NCBI RefSeq assembly: GCF_950295315.1
Contig: NC_080176.1
Location: 35,737,263 to 35,801,262 of the forward strand
Length of the DNA: 64,000 bases
From: Erinaceus europaeus
Taxonomy: Eukaryota; Chordata; Mammalia; Eulipotyphla; Erinaceidae
Direction of reading: 5' to 3'
Under the pieces are notes generated by a model. That model ran no database searches. It was not told where the DNA came from and worked only from the letters and a program-made list of their open reading frames with translations. Made by a program: the position numbers and the translations under genes. Shown here one piece after another: positions 48,265 to 59,499 of the stretch; position 1 is the stretch's first letter; each line of letters begins with the position of its first letter.

Positions 48265-48397
48265 GAGTTTTGTTGCTTTATTATCAAAGCATTATTGAAC
48301 TCTGGATTATCTGGTTGTTGGGAATGAACCTGGGACTTTAGGAACTCAGGCATGAAAGTATTTTCACATAACCATTATGATACCTTCCCACCCCTGA
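48265..48397 (-). mobile_element. SINE-C, minus strand
   Basis: TTATTATCAAAGCATTATTG at the left and 'GAATGAACCTGGGACTTTAG', 'ACTCAGGCATGAAAGTATTT', 'ACATAACCATTATGATACCT' to the right give the family in reverse, with the tRNA head at 48350-48397. Confidence 0.75.
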
Positions 48398-48714
48398 TAG
48401 TGGATTTTTCTTTTGAAATGCCTATTTTGACCATAATGCTAATGTTAGTAGAGGCTATAAAGAAGAATAAAACAATTTCCTACTTATACAAAATATAAAA
48501 AATTCTAAAATGTATGTAATCAAGTAACATTACAAAAAACAAAAGCACACAAATGATAAACAGAAGTAAATTATAATGTTATGTAAACTTGAGTACCATC
48601 CAGAGTAAAAAGAAATGAGGCACTGTCTGATTCTATGTAAAATTCTTATCTTGAATTAGTGAAACTGAAAAAGAAGCGTTAGTCCTTACTGTTTCTTCTG
48701 ATGCCAAAAATGTT
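48398..48714. other. Unassigned stretch
   Basis: AT-rich; nothing recognised. Confidence 0.4.
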
Positions 48715-49620
48715 GACATATATATATCTTGCCAAACTCAACAACAAGAAAACAAATGACCCCATCCAAAAATGGGGAGAAGTCATGAACAGAATATTCA
48801 TAGAAGAGATCTGATAGGCCAATAAACATGAAAAAAAATGCTGCAAGTCATTGATTGTCAGATAAATGCAAATAAAGACAATGAGATACCACTTCACTCC
48901 CATGATAATGTCATGCATCAGAAAAGGTAGCAGTAACAAATGTCTGAGAGGTTGTAAGGTCAAAGGAACCCTCCTGCACTGCTGGTGGGAGTGTCAGTGG
49001 GTCCAACCCCTATGGAGAGCAGTCTGAAGAACTCTCAGAAGGCTAGAAATGGACTTACCCTATGACCTTGCAATCCCTCTCCTTGGGATATATCCTAAGG
49101 TACCAAAAACACCCATTCAAAAAGATTTATGCATAACTATGTTCATAGCAGCACAAGTTATAATAGCCCAAACCTGGAAGCAACCCAAGTGTCCAACAAC
49201 AGATGAGTAGCTGAGTACGTTGTGGTCTATATACACAATGGAATACTACTCAGCTATTAAAAAAATGGTGATTTTTCTGTTTTCAGCCCATCTTGGATGG
49301 AGTTTGAAGAAATCATATTAAGTGAAATAAGTCAGAAACAGGAGGATGAATATGGGATGATCTCACTCACAGGCACAAGTTGCAAAACAAGGTCAGAAGA
49401 GAAAACATTAAGCAGAACTTGTTCTGGAGTTGGTGTATTGCACCAAAGTAATAGACTCTGGGGTGGACAAGGGGGGTTTGGAACATGATAGCAAAGGACC
49501 TAATGGCGTTGTATTGTTAAGTGGAAAACTGGGAAATGTTATGCATGTACAAACTATTGTCTTTACTGTCTGTCTTTACTCTCAAATGTAAAGCATTAAT
49601 ACCCAATAAAGAAATTTAAA
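48715..49620 (+). mobile_element. Short-UTR L1, ORF2 C-terminus and 3' end
   Basis: ORF2 sequence starts at 'CTTGCCAAACTCAACAACAA' and ends near 49375. The short UTR with TTGCACCAAAGTAATAGACT follows, then AATACCCAATAAAGAAATTT and an A-run. It matches 39540-40395 throughout. Frame breaks are frequent. Confidence 0.88.
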
Positions 49621-49624
49621 AAAA

Positions 49625-49830
49625 GATAAAAGCTAATATATATTACATTTACTTACTATTGGATAGAGACAGAGAGAAGTTGAAAGAGGAGGGGGAGATA
49701 TAGAGGGAAAGAGATACCTGCATCCTTGCTTCACCACTTGTGAAGCTTTCTACCTGCAGGTGGGGATAAGGGGCTTGAGCCCAGAAGCTTGTGTACTGTA
49801 ATGTGTGTGCTTAACCAGGTGCACTATTGC
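49625..49830 (-). mobile_element. SINE-A2, minus strand
   Basis: A reverse copy with TTGGATAGAGACAGAGAGAA, 'CACCACTTGTGAAGCTTTCT', 'CCTGCAGGTGGGGATAAGGG' and a tRNA head ending CACTATTGCCTGGGCCCC. It directly follows the tail of the preceding L1. Confidence 0.88.
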
Positions 49831-50382
49831 CTGGGCCCCCAAGAACTGTATTTCTCTGTTGAAAAAAATATAATTTCAATTAAATTAAGCATCTTTACTT
49901 GTTAGACTTTATCAAACACAAAAGAAATATTTTGAATTCTGCAATTGAACAGGTGAACAATAATGAGAAATATTTTTGTTATCATCTTATAAATCTGGCA
50001 CTGAATTTCCATCAGAAAAAAATCTGATTTAATTTTCTGAATTCTGGGAACAAAGTTATATAGTTTTTGGAATATTGACTTATATAGTAATTTGGCTACA
50101 AAGTCACATAAATTATTCTTTTTGCTAGGAACACAAGGCAATAGAAACTATCTGTATTTCCATTATAATTCAATTGTGTGTGGAGTAAAGTAAATGTATA
50201 AATATAATACAATGTCTCTTCAGAAAATAACCTGCAGATTTTCCTTGAGATGGTACCAAAGAATGTTTTACATTTTGGAGTCCTATTTCTTTTAATAATT
50301 ATTTTGAAAACAACTTGATGGGGAAATATTCATATAGATTATTAGTAACTAGAAGGGCAAGTATGAGCAATATGATACTTGT
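49831..50382. other. Unassigned stretch
   Basis: AT-rich; no repeat or gene recognised. Confidence 0.4.
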
Positions 50383-50396
50383 TGACAAATTCATAA

Positions 50397-50657
50397 TTTT
50401 TAAGACTTTTTTCTTTTTTATAACCTTCTGTTGCCCTTGTTGTTTTTTATTGTTGTAGTCGTTGTTGTATAGGACAGAGAGAACTGGAGAGAGGAGGGGA
50501 AGACAGAGGGGGGGAGAAAAAGATAGACACCTGCTTCAGCACTTGTGAAGAGACTCCCCTGCAGATGGGGAACGGTGGGCTCAAACCAGGATCCTTATGT
50601 TGGTCCTTGCACTTTGCAACACCTATGCTCAACCCAATGTGCTACCGCCCAACTCTC
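50397..50657 (-). mobile_element. SINE-A with perfect 14-bp target duplication
   Basis: A reverse ERI-type SINE with TGTTGCCCTTGTTG, GAGAGAGGAGGGGAAGACAG and a tRNA head near 50657. TGACAAATTCATAA flanks both sides (50383-50396 and 50658-50671). About 15 bp of the body is missing near 50540 compared with 17219-17492. Confidence 0.93.
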
Positions 50658-50671
50658 TGACAAATTCATAA

Positions 50672-51134
50672 ATTTAATGAAGAAAATTAAAGTTTTAATA
50701 GTATTTTAATGAAAGTGTATAAATCAGTGTTACTTCAATAAAGCTCTTAAATGACACTTTCATAGCTTCAGTTGTAAGGGTTCATTGGCATAGTTCTTTA
50801 CTAAAGTAATTTAATAATATACATCAAGATATTTAAAGTTTTCAAATCTGCTAATTCACTACTTCTACTTCTGAAATCATCTTATTGGACTACTAGAAAT
50901 TTTCTAGAAACTTTATGGGAACTACCTCCTTTCAGAAAGATTTATAGATAATGGAGATTAGTAATCCCATATAGTCTCTTGTACAGCATCTAAACATATT
51001 TTTTTGCCCACTTTACTCACTGTTTGAAGAGGTGAGGTAAACCCAGACCCTATTTTTTTTTTTAATGACTGAAAGCTTAACTCCCTTCCCTTCACCTTGA
51101 CATCTGCCACCCATTCTCCACATTGTAGCCAGAG
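50672..51134. other. Unassigned stretch
   Basis: AT-rich; no repeat recognised apart from a T-run at about 51052-51063. Confidence 0.4.
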
Positions 51135-51645
51135 GTTTTTTTTTTTAATTTATAAAATGGAAATATTGGTAAGACAACAGGATAAGAGGGGTACATTTCC
51201 ACACTATGACCACCCCCAGAGAAACATATCCAAACTCCTCCCTTGATAGCTTCCCTATTCCTTATCCCCCTGTGAGCATGGACCCAGGGTCATTATGGGG
51301 TACAGAAGGTGGAAGGTCTGGCTTCTGTAACTGCTTCCATACTGAACACAGGTGTTGACAGGTTGATCCATACTCCCAAGCTGTCTCTTTCCCTACTAGG
51401 GCAAGGCTCTGGGGAGGTGGGGCTCCAGGACACATTGGTGGGGTCATCTGCCCAGGGAAGTCAGGTTGGTATCATGGTAGCATATGGAACCTGGTGGCTG
51501 AAAAAGAGTTAAGGTATAATGCAGAATAAAGTGTTTACTAATCTTGAACCTTAAGGCAAGAATATTGCAGATAAAGATTTGGTGTCTCCATTTTAGAAAA
51601 AGCTAATAGGTCTGTATATTCCAGTGGGCCCATGAATTTGTTCCT
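51135..51645 (-). mobile_element. Old L1 3' UTR, distal part
   Basis: From a T-run at 51137 it runs through 'GGTCTGGCTTCTGTAACTGC' and 'GGCTCCAGGACACATTGGTG' to 'GATTTGGTGTCTCCATTTTA', matching 42930-43190. It stops at a plus-oriented copy at about 51646. Confidence 0.8.
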
Positions 51646-52265
51646 AGCCATGACCACAGAATGTGAGCTCAGATCTACAGGGATGCAGAGGTTACACAGG
51701 CTCCTGTGCTGAATATGGGCCCCAGATCAAATCAATAGGGATTTACAGTTAACAATATTTATATACTTTCTCTATATTTAAGAGCTACTCTCTTCCCTGA
51801 TTGAGCTTTCTAGTCCTTTTTCCAACTATGACACCATCTCTCCAGACAATAACCTGAGTCGACCTGCATATTAGATGTCAGGCGAAGGCAAAAACCAGCC
51901 AGAATTTATTTTCAACATAAGTTTAATCCCATCAACCTCAGAATAATGAGGACAACCCCAACACTGTGTCCTGGAGTTCCACTTCCCCAGTAGGGATATA
52001 GAAAAACACGCTGGGAGTATGGATCGACCTGTCAATGCCCATGTTCAGCGGGGAGGCAATTACAGAAGCCAGATCTTCAACCTTCTGCAACCCACAATGA
52101 CCTTGGGTCCATACTCCCAGAGGGTTAAAGAATAGGAAAGATATCAGGAGAGGAGATGGGATACAGAGTTTTGGTGGTGGGAATTGTGTGAAGTTGTACC
52201 CCTCTTATCCTATGGTTTAGTCAATGTTTCCTTTTTATAAATAAAAAATTAAATAATAATAAAAA
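51646..52265 (+). mobile_element. Old L1 3' UTR with tail, inverted to its neighbour
   Basis: It matches 17785-18000 and 53600-53860 ('GACACCATCTCTCCAGACAA'). From about 51960 it matches the younger-type distal UTR ('CAATTACAGAAGCCAGATCT', 'GGTGGTGGGAATTGTGTGAA') and ends in AAATAAAAAATTAAATAATA. About 0.2 kb of UTR around 51900-51960 is missing compared with 53455-54372. Confidence 0.8.
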
Positions 52266-52705
52266 AGAATGAGGACTGTAGGCCCCAAATGCTCTCATCA
52301 CCTCCAGCATTTTGTTCCCCTTTCCCTAATGTCTGCCTTATGTTTCAGCACTACTGAGCTATTCTATATTCTGCAAATATCCTTCATGACTTCTCTCTCT
52401 CTCCCCCCCCCCTCTCTCTCCCTCTCTCATCTGAATTACTTCAAATATTCTTTTAGGATATTTTCCTTGTATCTCACATATCCCCTATCACTAGACAGTA
52501 TCTTAAATAAGTTATATGTGTTTTCTCAAAACTTAGAGTTGATTTTATCTCTGCCTGATGAGTTCATAAAATCCTGCATTTATTTACCTTAGAATGACGC
52601 TCCTAATTTTATTATAATCACATTGAATGTCCGCATTTTTCATTAGACTGTTAAATCCAACTGGAAGTTCAACATCTTTCTCATGAAATATTCACTGCTT
52701 TGCAT
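52266..52705. other. Unassigned stretch with (CT)n
   Basis: No repeat recognised apart from a C/T simple tract at about 52396-52428. Confidence 0.4.
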
Positions 52706-52721
52706 AGCAACTGGAAGGTTA

Positions 52722-52933
52722 GAGGCCAGGTGGTGGTACCCTTGGTTGAGTGCACATGCTACAATGCACAAGAACCTAGGTTCAAGCCCCTGATCCTCAC
52801 TTGCAGTGGGAAATCTTCACAAACGGTGAGGCAGAGCTGCAGGTGTCTCTCTATCTCTCTCCTTCTTTATCTCCCCAGTCCCTTCTTAATTTCCCTCTGT
52901 CTTTACCCAAATAAATAAATAAAATACTTTAAA
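52722..52933 (+). mobile_element. SINE-A2
   Basis: The head is GGTGGTACCCTTGGTTGAGT with B box GGTTCAAGCCCC, and the end is AATAAATAAATAAAATAC. Flanks AGCAACTGGAAGGTTA (52706-52721) and AGAAACTGAAAAGTAA (52934-52949) agree at 12 of 16 bases. Confidence 0.88.
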
Positions 52934-53089
52934 AGAAACTGAAAAGTAATATCTCTACAAATATTTGATGAATAAATTAATGGAAGCATAAAGTAATTAA
53001 CCAAAGAACTGATAGTTGGAAGGAGGGAGATGAGAAGGAGGGTAACTAGACAATCAAAATCTATTCTAAATAAAAGATAACAGAAGAAT

Positions 53090-53306
53090 ATTTTTTATAA
53101 GAATAGACTTTTTATTGTCTTTATTTACTTATTAGATAGAAATTAAGAGGGAAAGAGCTGATAGAAAGGGAGAGACAGACCTGCAGCCCTGCTTCACCAC
53201 TTCACCTATGCAGTTTTCCCCCTGCAAGTGGGGACCAGTGGATCGAACCTGGGTCCTTGTGAATTGTAACATGCTCACTCAAACAGGTGCGCCACCACCC
53301 GACCAC
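53090..53306 (-). mobile_element. SINE-A2, minus strand
   Basis: A reverse copy ending in the head complement CAAACAGGTGCGCCACCACC. Short flanks CAGAAGAAT (53081-53089 and 53307-53315) match perfectly. Confidence 0.88.
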
Positions 53307-53454
53307 CAGAAGAATCTTAAGGACAATACTTTTTTCATTTTGTTGAATCCATGGATCAATTTTTCCAGACATCTTTTAATTCTCATTTTGTTTTTCCTGT
53401 GTAGGTAGAAACACTAAGATGAGAACATTGCATTTGATATTTTTCTTGCTGAGA

Positions 53455-54372
53455 ACCAAGAAGACTGGGAATAACTTTGACCTTGCCCTCACTGTAGAGC
53501 AGCAATGGGAGAGACTACCCCACTCTTTGAAGGCAGGCTGTGTCAACATACTCTGCCACTCAAGGAAGACTGATGTTAAAATGGGTGCAGCCTAGAATGT
53601 TCCTAGCTGTGACCATAAACTGTGAGCTCAGAATGACAGGAACACAAAGGTCAAATAGGCTTCTGTGCTAAATATGAATATATATGGATCCTAGGTCAGA
53701 TCAATGGGGTAAACAGTTAATGGTATTTATATACTTTCCTTATGTTTGCAAGCTACTCTCTACCCTAACCCAGCTTTTTGCTCTATTCTGAATTCTGACA
53801 CCATCTTCTTAGACAATATTTTTAGTCTAGCTGCATATTACCTGTCAGGGTCAGGCACAAATTATTATTGAAGTGATGGACACCTTGGAACATACCTAAA
53901 ATAGACTTCCAAGCTTCTTCCCATCTTTAATTTCATCTGCTTTATCCCTACCTTTGAGTTTCTGTTTATTGAACAATTTGTCCTTCTTTATATCTTACTG
54001 CCATTCAGCCACCAAGTTGCAGACACTACTATGATACCATACTGACTTCCCAGGCCAGATGACCTCACTACTGTGGCCCAAATTCTCACTTCTCCAGAGA
54101 CCTACCCCATGAGGGAAAGACAGAAACAGGCTGGGAGTATGAATCAACCTGCCAATGTCCATGCCCAGGGGAGAAGCAATTACAGAAGCCAGGCCTTTCA
54201 TGTTCTACATTCCATAAAGAATTTTGGTTCGTACTCCCAGAAGGACAAAGAATAGGGAAGTTTCCAATGGAGGGAATGGGACATGGAACTCAAATGGTGA
54301 GAATTGTGTGGAATTGTGCCTCTGTTATCTTACAACCTTATTAATCATTATGGAATAACTAATAGATTTTTT
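53455..54372 (+). mobile_element. Old long-UTR L1, 3' UTR distal half with tail
   Basis: It matches 17680-18560 along its full length: 'CCACTCTTTGAAGGCAGGCT', 'GTCAACATACTCTGCCACT', 'GATGACCTCACTACTGTGGC', 'CAATTACAGAAGCCAGGCCT', then TAATCATTATGGAATAACTAATAG and a T/A-rich end. Confidence 0.85.
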
Positions 54373-55239
54373 TTAATTCCCTTATGAAATCTTCAAGTGT
54401 TGAATCTATTTTACCCACCAAAGATTCAATGATATTATAAATTGCTAGACAGAATTAAAAGAGTTCTTAGAGATGATTTTGTCAAATTTCCTAGTTTAGA
54501 ACCACAGAGTGGTTTATAATTGCATCTAGCATTTCCATTACTTTCATTTGTACTTTAGCCTTTTGACTCCATTTAACCTCTGGCCCATTTATGTGTTGTT
54601 CTTTTCTCATTCCATCAATCCCTTTTTTGTGTCTCATTACTCCCATACGTAGCCAAGACTCCTACATCAAGCATTTCACTATATCTCTCACTAACAAACT
54701 TGGGCTCCACCTCCTGACCTCTCATGTCTGCCATTCTATACCCCCAGGTCTTGGCTAGTCTCATATCCTCAAAGATCTCTTGGACATCTCTCTGCAGTCA
54801 TCACCCCAGCTAACATCCCTATTCTAACCCTCCCACTGGTTCAAAGGACCAGACCAGTCAACTCCAAAGACTCACTGTGTCCAAAGTCATGTTTCCAAAC
54901 TCAGGGTCTCACCAGTGCTGTGCAGATATTTTTGCACTCATCTCATAATGATGCTCCGTTGCATTCCGTGCTCAGAATCATAGAATCATGGGATTTTATA
55001 AATATTAAAAACCCTAGAGACCAGAAAATTCTAATCTTTCATTTTAAAAATAAGGAAACTAAGTAAAATTCAAGTGTGGGAGTAACATAAAAAGATCTGA
55101 CTAAAATGTAGAAAAGGGAAACTTTAACCCCTTACTCCATTTCAATTTATCTGTGCCATAACCCTTCATTTCAATGCCTTTTCTGCCAATAAAAATATCA
55201 TATACTTAAAAACTTCCCTAATTTTATCCATATTTACTT
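54373..55239. other. Unassigned; possibly old mammal-wide repeats
   Basis: Two blocks (AGTTCTTAGAGATGATTTTG at about 54461, and CAGAATCATAGAATCATGGG at about 54974 followed by 'TAAGGAAACTAAG') resemble conserved old mammalian interspersed repeats. I cannot name the family. The rest shows nothing. Confidence 0.35.
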
Positions 55240-55480
55240 CCAATATGGTGGCATGGAAAGGATATCATTCTTGATACAAGAAACAACAGGGTCCAAACTT
55301 CAACCCTGTTTGTTTTCTATCCATGTGACTTGGGGGAAGTCACTAAACCCATATGACCTAAATAATTTCACCTGTGAAACAGCAGCAATAGACTGTAAAA
55401 TCTAACCTGTGTTTAAAGCAGCACATACAATGACTGTGTTAGGTAGATAAAAGTCAATAATGGTGACTATTTTCACTTTA
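55240..55480 (+). mobile_element. MIR SINE
   Basis: The MIR order is visible: a decayed tRNA head with AGGGTCCAAACTTCAACCCT, the core 'CCATGTGACTTGGGGGAAGT', CACTAAACCC, ATTTCACCTGTGAAACAGCA and an end region near AATGGTGACTATT. The divergence fits its great age. Confidence 0.8.
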
Positions 55481-56350
55481 ACATCATTAGCATACTCCTG
55501 TCTTTATCTCCAACATTGACCTTATGTTCACCCATACCCTCCTCATTCCTTCCAGAAGACATGGTTCTCATCCTCCTTTCAAAATAAATCCCTTGTGTTC
55601 AGATTAAGAATCTGCTTTCTTTCCCCTTTAATTGGACTCTGAGCCCTCTTAATCTGTTCTCCCCAGCACCTTGGTTTCCCCCTTCACTGTAAATTCCTTT
55701 CTATCTGGCTTTTTATCTGCTCAGAGCTTCCCTGAATTTGAAAACACTCTGAGGAGAGCCTGTAGTAGAATGGTCCCAACTGGGGAGCAGGGAGAAAGTA
55801 AGCAACAAATCCTGGGCATGATGGTTATCTACAAAGCAATTCTAACAAATCTTATTCCACGTAACACTGAGTAAAATTTACCTTACAAGTGAATGGCTAG
55901 GTTCTGGTTCTCTTATTCCATATGCCACCAATTCCTAGGAAAAGGAGGGCATGGGTAATAAGTTGATATACACCATTTTATCACTAGTCATTACTCAATA
56001 CACTCTTTAATACCTATGTGATTTAAAATACAGATTTAGTACCTTTGCCCTCAAGAGATTATGTTTGGATTTGGGCTGAAATTTTTTGTTTCTGGCAGCT
56101 TCATAGATGATGTTGATATTCTTATTCAAGATGAGAGCAGGTCAGTTCAAGATAAGAGCAGTGAGAGAACGGTAGAAACATGCACAACCTGGCTACTTCA
56201 AATGTGGCCCAGGACCAGCTGTGTAGGTCTGTGACACACACCTTGGAGTTGTTGTAGTTGCACAATTTAGGCCTTCTTTCAGAACCTATATATTAACCAG
56301 ATTTATTTAACTCATATGCACATTAACATCTGAGAATTACTGCCATAGAT
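55481..56350. other. Unassigned stretch
   Basis: No clear repeat; the 67-codon frame at 55671-55874 has no recognisable motif. Confidence 0.4.
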
Positions 56351-56354
56351 CCAT

Positions 56355-56820
56355 GCTTCTCAGTCCTAAATTAATGTTAAAATACCTGGTAGTTTTTTTT
56401 TTTAACTATAAATTCCTGTACCATATCCTTAAAGGAAATATAACCAAGTTATAAATATTAAATGACTTTCAGCCTTCTGCATCCCATAGTGATCTTGGGT
56501 CCATACTCCCAGAGGGTTAAAGAATAGGAAAGCTGTCGGTGGAGGGGATGGTATAAGGGAGGTCTGGTAGTGGGAACTATGCGAAGCTGTACCCTTCTTA
56601 TCCTATGGTTTTGTCAATGTTTCCTTTTTATAAATAAAAAAATAAAATAAAGAGATTGGGTCAGAGAAGCAGAATAAATAAATAAATAAATAAATAAATA
56701 TTAAATGACTGCGAATCTTGTTAAAATGCAGGTCTGAGAGGAGTAGGTTTGCGGTTCTGAGTTTCTTAAAGCCCCCAGGTATGCTGATATTATGGCCTGA
56801 GACTCACACTTTCTAAAACA
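56355..56820 (+). mobile_element. MER5-like hAT relic, interrupted by an L1 stub
   Basis: Before the L1 stub: 'CCATGCTTCTCAGTCCTAAA' and 'TTAAAATACCTGGTAG'. After it: 'GAATCTTGTTAAAATGCAGG', 'GGTTCTGAGTTTCTTAAAGC', 'CCCAGGTATGCTGATATTAT' and 'GAGACTCACACTTTCTAAAA'. The order of these blocks is that of MER5-type non-autonomous hAT elements. Two relics may be merged here. Confidence 0.6.
56468..56693 (+). mobile_element. L1 3' UTR stub with perfect 17-bp target duplication
   Basis: It starts TTCAGCCTTCTGCATCCCAT and ends in an (AATA)n tail. It is the most distal 200 bp or so of the UTR. ATAAATATTAAATGACT flanks both sides (56451-56467 and 56694-56710). Confidence 0.93.
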
Positions 56821-56939
56821 ATCCTTCCCCAAAAGGGTCAGTAACACTCTCCTACTCTCCAAATACAGTCTTCTTTTTCCAACCCTCAATTGTCTTAATC
56901 TCTTTGCAGCTGTTATCCATTCTTCCTGCTTTGAAACAC

Positions 56940-57145
56940 CAATTCTCAACCTTGACTACAAATTGCCATCACCTGGAGAGCGTTAACAATTACTGATTTT
57001 TTTTGCCCCCACCTCTAGAGACTCTGAAGTTATCAATGGTGTGCAGCCTGGGAATTGGAATGTTTATACACCTCCCCCTCTCCCACCATACTTTCCAGAT
57101 AATCTCTAGAGGAGCAAAGTTTAGAATGCACTGTTTAAAATCATG
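56940..57145 (+). mobile_element. MER5-like hAT relic
   Basis: 'CAATTCTCAACCTTGACTAC', ATTGCCATCACCTGGAGAGC, 'GCCCCCACCTCTAGAGACTC', GTGTGCAGCCTGGGAATTGG and 'GATAATCTCTAGAGGAGCAA' follow the MER5-type order, starting and ending with decayed 'ttctcaa' type termini. Confidence 0.65.
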
Positions 57146-57699
57146 GTTTTTCATATTTGTGAAACACACAGGACTATTGTGAACTTATCCTACCTCTTGA
57201 CTACTTCTTAGCATGTGTCTACTTTTTTTTTGTTACTCTGATGATTTATCTATCACCACTGTGTTGAAACAGGATTCTTGTATCGTATTTGAAAACTTGA
57301 CATCCAAATAAATTCTTGATTTTCACATTTGGATTAAAAGTCCATTTCTGCTTCCATCCAGGTTCAAAAATGGACAAATTTTATAAAAGTCTACACATTT
57401 ATAGCTTAACTCTTCTTTTTGATGCTGCTACCTCCTTCCAGCCAGACCAGAAGGCTGTTCCTGCTCCTCTTCCTTATGACTTGTCAATTCCATTTCTACT
57501 CACAATTATGGTCTCTCATGACTTTTATAGTTAGCCCCAAAATGGCTGGGCTTCTTACCTCCTTCCTCTGAGTCAGTTTACACACCTGAACCAGGGAGGC
57601 AATTTTCACTCCAAGTCAATGGAATCTATTAGCATATCAATAAAGTAGAATTTTTCAGGTCCCATGATGAATTATTTTACAAAATAATATCTTTCCCCT
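57146..57699. other. Unassigned stretch (possibly further L2)
   Basis: No blocks recognised with confidence. Confidence 0.35.
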
Positions 57700-57925
57700 T
57701 TATACACTTACTCAGTCTATCTAGTGCATTTCTTTTCTTCACAGTACTTGTCACATTCCCACTTTATATTATGTGTTTATTATATTTATTGCTAAGTATC
57801 TGTTTCCCACAACTACAGTATAGAGTGAGTATGTGTGTATGTGTGTGTTGTTCTTTGATTTGTCTCAAAAGCCTAGAAAAGTGTCTAGCACACAATTACT
57901 TGTTGATTGCATTAATAAATTTCAG
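57700..57925 (+). mobile_element. L2 LINE 3' end
   Basis: The L2 end order is visible: CACAGTACTTGTCACATTCC, 'GTATCTGTTTCCCACAACTA', then AGCCTAGAAAAGTGTCTAGC, ACACAATTACTTGTTGATTG and AATAAA. A short (GT)n lies at 57828-57849. Confidence 0.7.
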
Positions 57926-59499
57926 CCATAACCAGCAATGCACAAATCAGTTAATTAGTCTTACGTTAAATTTAGTCCTGCTACCAGAGTTAGGATTCCC
58001 TGGCAGGATTCCTTTAAGTCCTCCTCATCTCAAGGGATAATCCTTGGCTTCAGGAAGTAGAAGAACAAATAGAAAGTGCAAAGAAACAGTTAGAGAGAGA
58101 GAGAGAGAAGAGAAGATTGAGTATAGTCACCAGATAAGACTGCCAATATATTGATTTCTGTGAATTTGTTTTTTCCCTATCTGAATTTGAGTCCCTTATC
58201 CAGTCACTGTTCAACCTTGACAAAAACTGAAGAGAGTTAGCTGGAACAGAGACTAATCCACTGTATAAAGAGGGCTAAATAGGCAAAAGTGACTACTTTG
58301 TGGCTTCCCAGCACCAAGGACGAGGCAAGCAATCTTTCTTCTCTGAGATTAACCTGGCTTAGAGCCACAATAAACACCCCGTCTCCCTTAAGGGGAGGAA
58401 AGATTAAATATCTGATTAAAATTTTTGGCTGCTAATTTATTGAACTTGGATGGATGAACTCTTTGGAAGTCACATGACTTTCCTTGTGTGTCTGCTGTTG
58501 TTGTTCCACAGAGAGAGGTTATGGGTTCCCTGTGGGCGAGTGGGGGCTGAAAGTCAAAGGCCATGCTCTTGGACCATCTTTGAAAACTCAAAGGCCAGTT
58601 CTTTTCCACTTAATTTGGGAATATCTCCATTGACTGTGGCAGTTTCTATTTTAGCCCCTTACTCTGTTCTTGTCACTTTGTAGATTTCGTTCATTTCAGC
58701 CCTCCTCTGCCTATTGTTCTGAGCCACCCAACAAAATGATGTCATGGGCAGCTTTAATGTATACTGGAAGTCTTCAAAGCTGAATGACTTCAATATACTC
58801 TATTCTGTGGATGCTTACTGCTGATTCTCTGTGGAAACCAAACCCCACAGATGTTGGAAAGGTCACTATTGGATTAGAATATCTTCCATCTCCTGGACTA
58901 TTCATTCTTTCCTCATCCCATGCCACCAACAAGCCCAGTGCACCTCCATCAATGAGCACTCCAGAAGAGGAAAACCATAGCATTAGGGAGTCAAAGGAGT
59001 TTCCTCAGAAGACTGGTGCCAGACTCTCAGTAAAAGCAAAGTTCACCTTACAGGATTTTGAATGGTACAGTCAGTTTGGCAGATCTATCAGTCATAGCAG
59101 TGTCACCATGGAGAACAAAGTGATAGAAGCCACAAAAGACTTGCCTCAACTTGCAAACTGCAGCAGGAGTGTTGCATGGAGACTACAGCTGAGGGATGAA
59201 TTCTGAGGAAAGTTAAACATGAGGCACTTTGTAACAAGATAATACAAACGTATGTACAGGAGTTCATAGTTTACACCACAGGCTTTTAAATTTTTGTCAT
59301 GTATGTCCATCGAAAAAATTCTTGTCAGGCATTAGCATCATTTTACTGGTGAGGAGAAAAGATACCAAACAGAGTTTTCTGTTTTTCCTTTGCGGTTAAT
59401 GTTTTGCAGTGCAGTCATTGACACCTGGATATAATTTCTCTTCTCCCAGTGAAAGTTCTTTGCAGAATACTCCCACCAATAACCTAAGTCCCTCTACAT
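57926..59499. other. Unassigned stretch
   Basis: The longest segment without a recognised repeat in the right half. It includes a (GA)n at about 58094-58113 and a 140-codon open frame described separately. No tRNA head, LTR or L1 block was found. Confidence 0.45.
58784..59206 (+). other. 140-codon open frame, unrecognised
   Basis: The longest open frame in the window outside recognised repeats. It begins MTSIYSILWMLTADSLWKPN, carries LEYLPSPGLFILSSSHATNK and SAPPSMSTPEEENHSIRESK, and ends SVAWRLQLRDEF. I see no signal peptide, membrane segment, Cys/His cluster or known motif. Upstream, 58699-58783 has stops in frame. It could be a chance frame or part of an exon of an unknown transcript; composition does not stand out. 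I do not recognise a function. Confidence 0.15.
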
